NCBI GenBank assembly: GCA_001586965.3 | Contig: LUCW03001909.1 | Span: 1-44,759 of the forward strand | From: Sphaeroforma sirkka | Taxonomy: Eukaryota > Opisthokonta > Ichthyosporea > Ichthyophonida | Length of the DNA stretch: 44,759 nucleotides | Direction: 5' to 3' | Part shown: positions 9,885 through 19,412 of the stretch, one piece after another | How positions within the stretch are numbered: position 1 is the first letter of the stretch | Layout: each line of letters begins with the position of its first letter | Position numbers and translations under genes: made by a program | The notes under the pieces: model-generated | What the model saw: only the letters and a program-made list of their open reading frames with translations | What the model was told of the DNA's origin: nothing | Database searches by the model: none

Positions 9885-12009
9885 TAAGTTTGCTTTTGAC
9901 ATTACACACATACCAGGAATACATAATCATCTTCCTGACATGCTCTCTCGACTTGTTCCTGACTACCAGAAAACAGTTAAAGAGTTATTAGCAACCGATT
10001 GGATGCATAATAAGAAATGGTTTAACCTCACTCAATCAAGATGGGGTCCATTTACTATTGATATGTTCGCCGCAGAGCATAACAAACAGGGTTCTGACTA
10101 TAGGCCGTTGACTCCTTGACTTATCAAAGCATAGTGCGTGGGCTAACCCACCTTGGCAACTTATTGCACAGTTGTTAAGTTATGTTAATATTACTAAGTC
10201 TATCATTACGCTGTGTTGTCCCTTGCGTAGCTTCGACCCATGGATACGTGATTTAATTAGTATGATACAACACGAGCCTATCTATGTCGACCGTGAAATC
10301 GACACGTTCTTGTATCAGGGATCCTATTCTATTAAGACGACACCTTGGAAACACACCATCGTTTGTCGCATCGGTCCTGCAGGTACCACTAAGTGGAAAC
10401 CCTCAACCGAGTTCTTAGCTAAACTAGAGGAGTCTAAGGAGTTTGGACAAAAGCTCGAGACTCATACAACGCATGCACCCAACAAGAATACAGTCGAGGT
10501 AATGCCGATTGGGACGGCATTAGATCGTAAAAATATGGAACTAGCTAAGGCTATGGATCAAAGACTCAAAGCTCTAAGAGAACCTGAAGCTCACACTCAG
10601 CTACTTAAAGCGCTGCTTAAAGAACAGCCAGGGGCTGTGAAATAACTGAAGAAGATACTTCAACAATCTAATGTTGTTAATTACGTATCTCAGAAGTCTA
10701 CCCCTCCTGATACCGAAGATGCCCTATCTAACGGGACTATGGTTCATCCAGCCAGCGTTACACAGATTCTGACTCACTTAGATGAGCTCGAAAGTAGAGT
10801 TAAAATAATACATAATTTAACTCATCGACCATATGAGCATACTTTTAAGGTGGCTATTCGTGCAGGGCTTGATCACCCAGTGCTGAAAGAAACCATACGT
10901 GAAGTATACCGACACTGTACTGATTGTGAAAAGAACCAGACCAAGCGCTACGGTTGGGAGCCCCTAGAAAGTGTGACAGAAGACCAACCGATGCACCGAG
11001 TCATAGTAGATTTGGTTAAACTCCCGTGATCCAAGAATACTGGCGATGTATACATCTGTCATTTTTTATGTGTGGCTTCGGGCTATAACTTGCTTTATGC
11101 AATACCGAACAAACGCCCGCAAACATTGACAGAGGTATGCTATCACGTCTTTAATGACTTCGGTTTCCCCCGAGTAATATGTTCTGATAACGGTAGTGAG
11201 TTTTGTACCGACGTAATGGAGGCACTTATACTCGTATCACGCATGACTCATAGGCGTGGTATTCCTTATAAACTTCAAACGCAGGGTGCAAATGAGACAC
11301 ATCGTAGAGAACTAAAGAAGCTATTGCGTACCGTACTAGATGACGTTGAGGATATGTGGCCTTATCATTTGAAATGGGTTCAGACTCAAATGAATAACTG
11401 CGTACCGTGCTAGATGACGTTGAGGATATGTGGCCTTATCATTTGAAATGGGTTCAGACTCAAATAAATAACTGCATGAATCCTCAAACTAGAGCACTCC
11501 CGTTTCATTATTTATTTGGCCGTTATAGTGAATTACAAGCAACGTTTGACAGAACTGCGCCCGAGAAACACGTTACTCTGTGGTTACAAAATATCGAGCA
11601 TATGCAGAACGTTGTTTAGCCATGTTTACTCGAGCACAAAAGTTGTGTCCTACTTAAAGCGTATGACCGATGGAATAACACTAAGAACATTGTTCAGTTC
11701 AAAGTTGGCAATTATGTTAATATTATAAATTGCAATGCCAACGTTATCGTACTCTCTGCTAAGACAATCGGACTCTTTGCTATTTCCTACCATGTTGAGA
11801 TGAGTGATACTTACGAAGAGAATAATACAGATGGTACTAGCGCAACTAATCTAGGCACTCACCGTATCCTTACCTCCGAACTCTCATTCGCTCGCTCATT
11901 TGATTCTGATGTCCCAGTTATGGAGTCACAAGTCAAAGATATAATTGACAAAACATCCGAAGACGGTTACACTTACTACAAGACCCGTTATATGGATGGA
12001 ACAGTAGCT
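9885..12009 (+). mobile_element. Outer Ty3/Gypsy fossil, middle fragment
   Basis: Continuation of the older copy after the inner insertion. In order it holds the RNase H end (H-I-P-G-I-H-N-H-L-P-D-M-L-S-R-L near 9907-9955), the methyltransferase-like domain (W-G-P-F-T-I-D-M-F-A near 10040), the integrase zinc segment (C-T-D-C near 10915), D-N-G-S-E-F near 11187, and the start of the chromodomain-like segment near 11935-12005. It is clearly the same family as 2234-9884 but diverged and more often interrupted, so older. It stops at the left edge of the 12010-12767 insert. Confidence 0.9.
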
Positions 12010-12767
12010 GTAATAGCCGGGGCTCCACATTAGACTCTTATGTTCATAAACGTACTCTTAAGCAGTACGTAAATTATAAACGTACTATTAAAAGCACGTG
12101 TATTAAATGGTTTTTAACGGTTCTATTTACAAGTACCTTTTCCATTTTACAAATCAGATATTTTGGCCCCGACCCATTAAAGGGTCTGTAAATAAGGCCA
12201 AAGAGTATATTAGGAGTAGGTCTATTAAGAGACCTAGATAAACACTCCAAAATATACATCTGAATACTTCGGTAGCGATATGGCTCAACCGAACATAGGT
12301 TTCTAGAGACCCTTAATGGTTACCTAGTTTGACCTCCGCTCAGCCAACCAGATGTGACAGTCTGATGATGGCAAGTCGGTAATTCTTGATAAGTGGCCAG
12401 TTATTGGTTAAGACAATAACTAAGGACATCAAGAGTATTTTTTCTTTTTTTACTTTTTTTTTTCTTAAGATAGGATTTTACTAGTTTTAGTATTTCGTGC
12501 GACGAAACAAGTAATACTAGTTTCGACGATAACGATAACGAAAACATAAATAAAATTCCTTCGGCGAAATTAGTACTGGGTGGATGATTTATAGGCAGTA
12601 TCTCAGCCTTACAACCCCCCAGATTATTACTGATTTCTATGAGGCATACCTAATTTTATTACCAGACTAAAATTCGTATACTTAAAAGACTTATTAAAAG
12701 ACTTTAAAATTCTATTACGTTTAGTAGCTCAAGACTTTTATACCGCCTTAAGAGACCGATATTAAAT
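12010..12767. mobile_element. LTR-like insert in the outer Ty3 fossil (about 758 bp)
   Basis: The outer element's chromodomain region is interrupted here and resumes at 12768. TAGCT occurs on both sides (12005-12009 and 12768-12772), a 4-5 bp target-site duplication. If the duplication is TAGC the insert begins TGTAATAGCC and ends ATTAAA. It has no ORF, has an AATAAA near 12548, and has a hairpin (TAGTATT at 12488-12494 with AATACTA at 12513-12519, and an inner TTTCGT/ACGAAA pair). A solo LTR of another LTR element is the best guess. The lack of a CA end leaves a non-autonomous DNA element possible. Confidence 0.55.
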
Positions 12768-13017
12768 AGCTTGGCTAACCTACGATGCGTTTTGTGAATC
12801 TCGCGACTTCCTTCGTATTTTTAAAAAGAAATGGAATAAGCGTTTACATAAGAACACACGAGATAAACGGAAAGAGTTTCCTCAGGTGACTACAAACCCG
12901 GATGGATATGAAATTCCCTATTTGCCACCTACTTCCTATGTGACTAAGCTTTTTGATTTGATTGTCAACAAAGCAGAAAATTCTTCGAACTTACTTAATA
13001 ATCAAGAACAACCTTTT
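12768..13017 (+). mobile_element. Outer Ty3/Gypsy fossil, right fragment
   Basis: Matches about 8806-9055 of the inner element: the chromodomain end (A-W/S-L-T-x-D-A-F, then R-I-F-x-K-K-W-N-K-R-L-H-K-N) and the following Pro/Ser-rich tail. Homology stops abruptly near 13017. The older copy's 3' LTR is not seen to the right. Confidence 0.85.
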
Positions 13018-13110
13018 CTGAGCCATTGATAGAGAACAATCAAGCTCATTCCCGGATCGAAAATGTGTATTAGCTCTAGGATTCAACAGGCCCCATTCAT
13101 GTAGTACTTC

Positions 13111-13956
13111 CTATTGACACTTGGAAAGATTTAGAGCTGTGGGACTGCCTCTAATTTCCTTTGAACCTAAAACGACAGACACTTTATATTCTGCTCCTTT
13201 GTTTGGTCGAATCCAATGGATGAGTGAGCCTAGATGATTGACCCTATTTGAGTCTTTCCAGACATAGTTATCTAAAGCTTCGAATGGGGCCATATAGAAG
13301 TCAAGAGCCTCAGTCCACATATTCATTCCAGAATTTGTAATTAATTGCTCTAACAGAGATAAGGACTTCCTTTTGGTTTCAGATGCAGCTGGCGTATGCT
13401 GCGAATGGGTCGTGATTGGCACTTACAATGCTGCATGCAGCCAATTTCTCAACTCTGGTTTCACCCCCGACTCAAATGGTAGATCATTTCGTGCCACACT
13501 GCCCAATGTAGATCAGCTAGTCTTTTAGATCTATCAAACATAGCCTGTGGTGATTGTTTGCTTGTTGACGGACAGCCAAAGATAATAATACTAGCTTGAC
13601 GGCCAGATTTAGCCAACTTTTGTTCTAGTTTCTTAGCTACATGTTTGCTTACATCATTAAACCATGCATTTGCATGTGGGTTTTTGAAATGCATGATAGC
13701 ATTATTGGCATTCCTTCGTGTCCAAGTGTACATTTTGTCATCATCACAGTGGATACACATTGTTTTGAATGCATTGTCTTTCGTAGCTATAAACTTTTTT
13801 TGCTGCAAAATCTAGTTTCTCCTCTTTGCTTGTCTCTCTGTACAAGAGAGTACAATCATAGTTGGGTGTGCCCGTGGAGAAACTAGTTTCGGTCATGATT
13901 GCATATGATCTGCAGCTTTGGTGAATTAGCAGCTTTGGTGAATGCCTAAATAACAT
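13111..13956 (-). pseudogene. Decayed coding sequence with a possible BED-type zinc finger (hAT-like transposase N-terminus?)
   Basis: Three minus-strand open stretches read in succession: 13956-13744, 13808-13461 and 13422-13111. The middle one begins K-K-F-I-A-T-K-D-N-A-F and has C-I-H-C ... A-N-N-A-I-M-H-F-K-N-P-H, a C-x2-C ... H-x4-H arrangement like BED fingers at the N-terminus of hAT transposases and some host regulators. The first and second overlap around an A-run (rc of 13793-13800), which suggests a frameshift there. The second and third meet near a G-run at about 13464-13469. The third (W-T-E-A-L-D-F-Y-M-A-P-F-E) is not recognised. No DDE core or terminal inverted repeats are visible, so hAT is only a suggestion. 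Confidence 0.35.
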
Positions 13957-13989
13957 TGTGTGATCAGTATCGAGTACACAGCTACTAAG

Positions 13990-14330
13990 GAGTACATGAG
14001 ATAAAATATAACTCGTTTGTTTCTTATTCTTTTAATATTTTGGTTGTTTCTTATTCTTAGTAAATAGAAATATTTCGTTTGTTTCTTCTTAAAATATTTG
14101 ATTTATTTCTTATTCTTAAAAATTTGATTTATTTCTTATTCCTAAAATATTTGATTTATTTCTTATTCTTAAATATTTGATTTATTTCTTATTCTTAAAT
14201 ATTTGATTTATTTCTTATTCTTAAAATATTTGATCCATTTCTTATTCATAAAATATTTGATTCATTTCTTATTCATAAAATATTTGATTCATTTCTTATT
14301 CTTAAATCTTAATCGTAATGATTAAGATTG
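13990..14330. repeat. AT-rich minisatellite, unit about 27 bp
   Basis: Around ten imperfect copies of ATATTTGATTTATTTC followed by TTATTCTTAAA. Left-end units carry G in place of the first A (GTTTGTTTC) and right-end units have TTCATTTC and TTATTCATAA variants, so the array shows directional drift. It lies between the decayed 13111-13956 sequence and AT-rich spacer. Confidence 0.8.
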
Positions 14331-15413
14331 AAGTATTCCTTAATTCTTATTTCTTATTTAAAAAAAATTAACTCCTATTTCACCGCATAATTCATAAACC
14401 CAAATGTAGCTATTTTGGTGTTTCAAAATAAATCCTAATCTCAAATATTTCAGACCGGTCCATATTACGTATTTCTTCAAACTTTTACGTCAATTATTCC
14501 CCTTCATTTTTTTGCTTACTTTATTATGTAATGCTAGGTTACTACTACTCGGTAGTTGGTACAGTAATTCGTCATTTTCTGCATATATTTTGATTTAACG
14601 AATAGCATCGAAAACAATTAAAAGGTACTCCGATCTACAGTTCTACGTACTTTATAAAGTCATAAATACGAAAGACATAGTACTTCATACTACATACTTC
14701 TATCTGACTCCGATTTGGTCTATACCTTCTCTCAGACTCTTTGTGTAGTCATTACTTATTAGACTAATCGCCAATTACTCAATAGCATGCGAAAGATCGT
14801 AGTGCTTTAGCGTTTTTTCTCCTCGATATTCTGCCTCTCTATTTATTTAATATTTAGAGGCAAGAGTCTGTGCTTCAAAATTTGAAACTTGTATTTATTT
14901 TTGTTTTTTTTTAAACAAACAAATCAGAACAAAACAAAATACTCTGAATTCTCAATTCTCAATTCTGATTTGAAATCACTGAAATCCCGATCCGCAGATC
15001 CGTGAATCCGGAATCCCAGCGAGTCAGAGTTCAAGAGTTGGTACTTGACAGTAGTGAGCACTGAGCCCGTGTCCTCATTTACTCATTTTTAATAGTCTGC
15101 GAGTCCTTTTTAGCTACTTTTCATCTTTTCCAAACAAAAGCAGTTTGGGTTTGTTTGTTTTTAAAAAACATAACAAAAAAACAAAGGAACCGCTGAAGAG
15201 TGAAGATAATGGGGACCCGGGGACTGGACGGACCATATGTTTTTTTTTGGTGTTAACACTTAACAGTAACAAGTGGAATATGGCAAAATTCGGGCTCAAT
15301 CGCTTAAAAACTATCCGTACATAAGCGGATAACTGTGATATCAAAATGTCATATTCTACAAATAACATCAACACATTCATATTATTAAAGCCAAACCATA
15401 TACCATCACTAGA
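14331..15413. other. AT-rich intergenic region upstream of the secreted-protein gene
   Basis: No gene is supported. It holds several T-runs and A-runs (14895-14940, 15155-15185, 15240-15250). The last 100 bp before 15414 should contain the promoter and 5' UTR of the secreted-protein gene. An AT-rich TATTATTAAAG patch at 15379-15389 is a weak TATA candidate. Confidence 0.4.
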
Positions 15414-15986
15414 ATGAAGTTCCTTGCCACTACACTTGTCATCGCCGCCACTTCGGCTGCTACCATGGCTAGTTCCTCCGGATCGAGCAGTTTCAAGCTG
15501 TGTAAGGAGTGGATTGAAGATAGTGATTGTCCTGCCGGCTTTAAATACAATGAGCTGGCTAAAGATGTCCGAATCAAGCCACATGGAGTTTCCTGGTCTA
15601 CATACGATCCCATGGTTTTGTGTTGCACACCCAATCAGTGTCATGACATGATCCCAAGCAAGTCCCCATGCTCAAACGGATATATGACTGGTGACGACGG
15701 TTGTGAATTTCCTGAATGCCGCCCCGAGTCATGCCCCGTAGCTAAGCCACAGATGGAATTTGAGATGTACTGCCAGTGGGGATTCGAACTTGGGAAGGAT
15801 GGGTGTGAATTCGGCGAGTGTCGTGCGGAACCCGAGTCAGTATGGTTAACATGCAAGAACAACAACCAGGATGTGTGCAAGGATAAGTACAACAAAGGTG
15901 TTCAGAACAACCGAAAGTGTCAGCGCTGGTTCAACGACAGTTATCCCAATATGAAGTGTGCATCCTCCTACTGTTGCAAAGATTAA
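15414..15986 (+). CDS. Secreted cysteine-rich protein with two antistasin-like repeats
   Basis: Intact single-exon ORF of 190 residues. Residues 1-19 form a signal peptide (M-K-F-L basic start, hydrophobic T-T-L-V-I-A-A-T core, small residues before a likely cut near A19). The mature part has 18 cysteines, an even number suited to disulfides. The middle holds two matching motifs, G-D-D-G-C-E-F-P-E-C-R-P-E and G-K-D-G-C-E-F-G-E-C-R-A-E, each after a C-x-x-G or C-x-W-G lead. They resemble the G-x-x-x-D-x-x-G-C-x-x-C-x-C pattern of antistasin-like repeats, but the match is short. The end (S-S-Y-C-C-K-D) is also Cys-rich. No membrane anchor is seen, so it is probably extracellular or vacuolar. 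A possible poly(A) signal ATTAAA lies at 16100-16105. Function is unknown. A decayed relative lies at 17627, so the gene belongs to a local family. Confidence 0.85.
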   Translation: MKFLATTLVIAATSAATMASSSGSSSFKLCKEWIEDSDCPAGFKYNELAKDVRIKPHGVSWSTYDPMVLCCTPNQCHDMIPSKSPCSNGYMTGDDGCEFPECRPESCPVAKPQMEFEMYCQWGFELGKDGCEFGECRAEPESVWLTCKNNNQDVCKDKYNKGVQNNRKCQRWFNDSYPNMKCASSYCCKD

Positions 15987-16783
15987 GTGCAAGAATGTTC
16001 CAGAATTGTGCTAGTACGCTATTGTGCACTGTAATTGAACAAACTGCAAAAACTTGCATGATTACAGTTATAATTGTCAGTTCATAGTAAAGTCCAAATA
16101 TTAAAAGTCTATCTTCGTTGTGTTTCTTCATTTATTTGAAAGCATTTTATCTTTTTATCTGTCGCTAGCGCATTGGAAATGCGAATCAAGCACTATGTGA
16201 TCAATAACTCCTCTTAGTGTCAAGTAATTTTATCATTTGTATTATGAAGACAATTGCTCGCTAAGTAGAGGAGTGAATGAAGTGTATTCTCAAGTCATTC
16301 TAGGTTTGCATTGCGGATACACTTTTATAGATTTCCAATGCGAATTGCAAATGCTAGAACACCAAACGATTCTACCATTATAATATCATGTATTCAGAGA
16401 TTTCACTACCAGTTCTGCTACGAATTTACTGTTCCATCATCTATTGACAGCCACCCAGAATGTTACTAAGTCTGAACCTAAACGCAACCGGAAAACCTTT
16501 GATTAACAATAAACCGATACAATCAGCACATTGAATTACGGGTTGCAGATCCAAGAGTCCAAAATGGCAAATTAGATTTTTATCATTTTCCAGGGTTGGT
16601 TTCTAAAGACCAAAGGAAATACATACATATGCATTTAAAAAAATACATATTGCAGTTTCAATTCGAAAGTGATTAACAATTCAAATGCATAGTATCAATT
16701 GACGACTGTCAGATACAACACTGCAAGCTCTTTATTTTTTGTTTTTATTGTTAAAAAAACAAATTACATAAAAAAATAATTAT
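15987..16783. other. Intergenic region, nothing recognised
   Basis: AT-rich sequence downstream of the secreted-protein gene. It has short inverted echoes such as attggaaatgcgaa (about 16172) and tttccaatgcgaattg (about 16332) but no ORF or known element. Confidence 0.35.
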
Positions 16784-17132
16784 TTATGACTTCTTCTGAC
16801 TTCTCAAGCGCTCTTTAAATATTACTGAAAGTGTAAGCTTTTCTAAGTCCCTGTCAACTTTATCACCGGTTTTTTGTCCGTCCCCAAAAATCGTCGGTGA
16901 CGCTGTTTGACCCATTTGAAGACCCCCCCCTTATTTCAGAAGGAAAGACTCCACATTTGTTTGTGAAATTGTTTTTATAAATAAAAACAACCAAGCCCAG
17001 AGGGTTTAGGGCTCAGGATATTTGAACGTGATATAAACAAAATAATTTACCTTTCTGAGTAAAAGTTTTCGGTCTCCACGGCGTCCCAGTCGTGTTTTAT
17101 CAGCTCTCCGGCCGACAGAATCTGGCAATCAC
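16784..17132 (-). CDS. Possible two-exon 3' end of an unrecognised gene
   Basis: Minus strand. The first candidate exon, 17132 or 17121 down to 17051, lies between an acceptor-like ACCAG or GCCAG and a donor-like AAAG|GTAAAT, and reads I-L-S-A-G-E-L-I-K-H-D-W-D-A-V-E-T-E-N-F-Y-S-E, which has the composition of real protein. The second candidate, 16915-16784, has an ATG-initiated frame of 43 residues (M-G-Q-T-A-S-P ... R-S-Q-K-K-S) ending in TAA. A G-run and an AG (about 16929) upstream give a possible acceptor. The simplest splice puts the second exon in a different frame from this one, ending at a nearer stop, so exon phase is unresolved. Upstream exons were not found. No family recognised. 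Confidence 0.25.
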
Positions 17133-17626
17133 CTGGTCATGAAATGTGTTAGGCTGGAAAATACTATATAGAGCAATAAAACTAAATTTAGTCAGCGCTC
17201 AGTGCTCAGTGCTCAAGTTGTTTTTTATAATAAAAAAATAAACAAAAGCCGAGAAACGTCAAAATATAATATCGTTAAAAATATGTACGACATACTCTAA
17301 ACATAACGCGAATTTTAAAGCTCAAGCAGTTTCAATTAAAGCTATGTACTTGTGTTGAACTGTGGATGGAAATCACATAGCCTTCTAGATGAAAGAAGGG
17401 CAGGAAAAGGGAACCGCAAAAATATCATAGACGTATTTACGACACATGCCGAGAATTTGCCATATGCATATACACTATGTAGTAAAGAGTAAGTGAACAA
17501 CGGTCACATAGACGAGCAGTTTATCTTTTGGAGTGTATACATGTAGCCTTTAAATCGGTATGAATCATAACAACGAATCAATCACACTGAAACGACTATC
17601 AATACTCCTTACAACTTAATACTACA
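17133..17626. other. Intergenic region, nothing recognised
   Basis: No gene is supported. GAGCACTGAGC at about 15055-15065 recurs in reverse as GCTCAGTGCTC at about 17198-17208, beside similar A/T-run sequence, so the two flanks of the secreted-protein gene share decayed inverted segments. Confidence 0.3.
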
Positions 17627-17975
17627 ATGAAGTTTATTGCGACTGTAGTCGTAGTTACCTCCACCTCAGCTCCAGAGACGAGAGAATGTATGTCCTGTAG
17701 GCCTCGCATGCAACCAGCTAACTAGTCATGATGGATGTGAACCTTCGAAGTGCCGTACCAAGTCATGCCCTGTAGTTACGTCTCGGACGGTGTTCAGTTG
17801 GAGCAGATTAGGATGGATGCGAGGTCGCTGAATGACGTGATGAAAGCAAGTTTGAATGGTCGAGGTACAAGTACAACAAAGGAAGGGCAGGAGTTCAGCG
17901 ATGGTGTTAAAGCAGTTATTGCAACGTGAAATAGAATTCCCAGTTATTCCACTACTGTTGACAGGAGAAAGCGGA
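17627..17975 (+). pseudogene. Decayed relative of the secreted cysteine-rich gene
   Basis: It starts ATGAAGTTTATTGCGACTG, parallel to the start at 15414, and keeps a signal-peptide-like run M-K-F-I-A-T-V-V-V-V. Further on, GGATGTGAACCTTCGAAGTG and AAGTCATGCCCTGTAG parallel the G-C-E-F-P-E-C-R and E-S-C-P-V parts of the intact gene. AAGTACAACAAAGG and CAGCGATGGT...CAGTTATT parallel its 3' part. The order is collinear but the frame is lost and much sequence is missing between matches. It is best read as a dead duplicate in direct orientation about 2.2 kb away. Confidence 0.65.
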
Positions 17976-18137
17976 ATATTAATCTACACTCGCAAAAACC
18001 CAATGTCCAAGCTAAGTATGTGTGAGAACAGAATTGATCAATATGTTTCGAATAAAGCACTGATGTGTTGAGTGGAGCGGTTTCCAGATTTTATTCCTTT
18101 GGCCCATATATATCCGCATATGTTTGTTTTGGCGGTG

Positions 18138-18304
<167 letters not shown>

Positions 18305-18332
18305 GAATATATATATATATATATACATAATA

Positions 18333-18390
<58 letters not shown>

Positions 18391-18453
18391 TGTATACATA
18401 TATATATATACACACACACACGCACACACACACACACACACATATATATATGG
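18305..18453. repeat. (TA)n and (CA)n microsatellite block
   Basis: Alternating TA/CATA runs from 18305 to about 18408, then a CA/CG run to about 18440 and a short (TA)n. Open frames through it on both strands (Y-I-Y-I and H-T-H-T peptides) are by-products of the repeats. Confidence 0.85.
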
Positions 18454-18747
18454 CGCCTACTACAGGCTAGTTTCCAATAAACACTAACTGTTGAGTTATA
18501 CTGACGGCGACAATTGCCTTATGGTTACTGTCGCCTTCATCTATATATTTGACACTACTTTACAGTTTTAAGTCTATATTTGACACTACTTTACAGTACC
18601 TAAGTTACTTACACACTCATCTAATCGCAAAGATCAAGCTTTATGTACGCATACTACTGGCTTACATTGAGTAAGTCTTTAGTTTACAACTTTCCACCAA
18701 GTTCTATGTATAATATGTTCATTCCAAAACCACCATCATACACACAA

Positions 18748-18872
18748 GCCCACTCGCGCACTCAGCATCACACGTCACGCAAACTCAGTCACACGTCACG
18801 TATGACTCATTGTCATACGTCACATGGACACAGTGTCATGCATCACATTGACTCAGTGTCACACATGTCACA
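18748..18872. repeat. Short imperfect minisatellite, unit about 23 bp
   Basis: Four to five imperfect units built on TGTCATnCGTCACATnGACTCA. The units contain TGACTCA/TGACTCAG and ACGTCA-like words, which match the binding sites of AP-1 and CREB type bZIP factors. There is no gene start nearby in this orientation; the closest gene is the 3' end of the SDS3-like gene at 19317. Confidence 0.6.
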
Positions 18873-19085
18873 CACCAATTACAATTACAATTACAATTAC
18901 AATATATATATATATTTACAATTACAATTACAATTACAATATATATATATATATTTACAACTACAATTACAATATATATATAAATAATTACAATAATTAT
19001 ATAATTATATAATTACAAAATATATTTACACATATACATATACATGAACATGAGCATGAACATAAACATACATATATATATATAT
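18873..19085. repeat. (AATTAC)n hexamer and TA/CATA microsatellites
   Basis: Runs of AATTAC alternate with (TA)n between 18876 and about 19010, followed by a CATA/CATG run to about 19085. No coding content. Confidence 0.8.
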
Positions 19086-19316
19086 GGCACTTTCGAGGGG
19101 CCAGTTGACGCCTTAGAATATAGATGAAATTCATCCTGTGGGTTTTTTTACCTATGCCATCTGTCCTACAGAGGGATTGATCTCTCTACTATGCGCTTTG
19201 TTTATATAACACTATGGAGGGTCGATCTATAGCAATTGTTTTCCAAAGAGAAATGTATGTCGTAATGCTACAACAATGCCAATGATTTCTACAATGTTTA
19301 ATCCCGAGTGACCTAA
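19086..19316. other. 3' flank/3' UTR of the SDS3-like gene
   Basis: Downstream of the stop codon on the minus strand. No AATAAA on that strand was found, so the transcript end is not located. No other gene is seen. Confidence 0.4.
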
Positions 19317-19412
19317 CTACGCTACCATTTCCAGGCGGGTCTTCCCTTGCCTCAGCTGTGTAATATTGATTTTCGCTCTCTTCCCATTGGTTTCTGTCCT
19401 GTTGACATGGAT
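19317..19412 (-). CDS. SDS3: SDS3-like gene, exon 7 (last)
   Basis: Residues 263-293 and TAG stop: I-H-V-N-R-T-E-T-N-G-K-R-A-K-I-N-I-T-Q-L-R-Q-G-K. It aligns with SUDS3 [22 protein letters not shown]. Acceptor GTTCGCAG. The exon is too short and too far from exon 6 to be found by ORF length; phase and homology fix it. Confidence 0.88.
   Translation of the reverse strand: MHVNRTETNGKRAKINITQLRQGKTRLEMVA

Noticed and set aside
15114-15644. 176-codon minus-strand frame overlapping the secreted-protein gene
   Set aside because: Antisense to a gene with signal peptide and ordered cysteines; no recognisable domain of its own.
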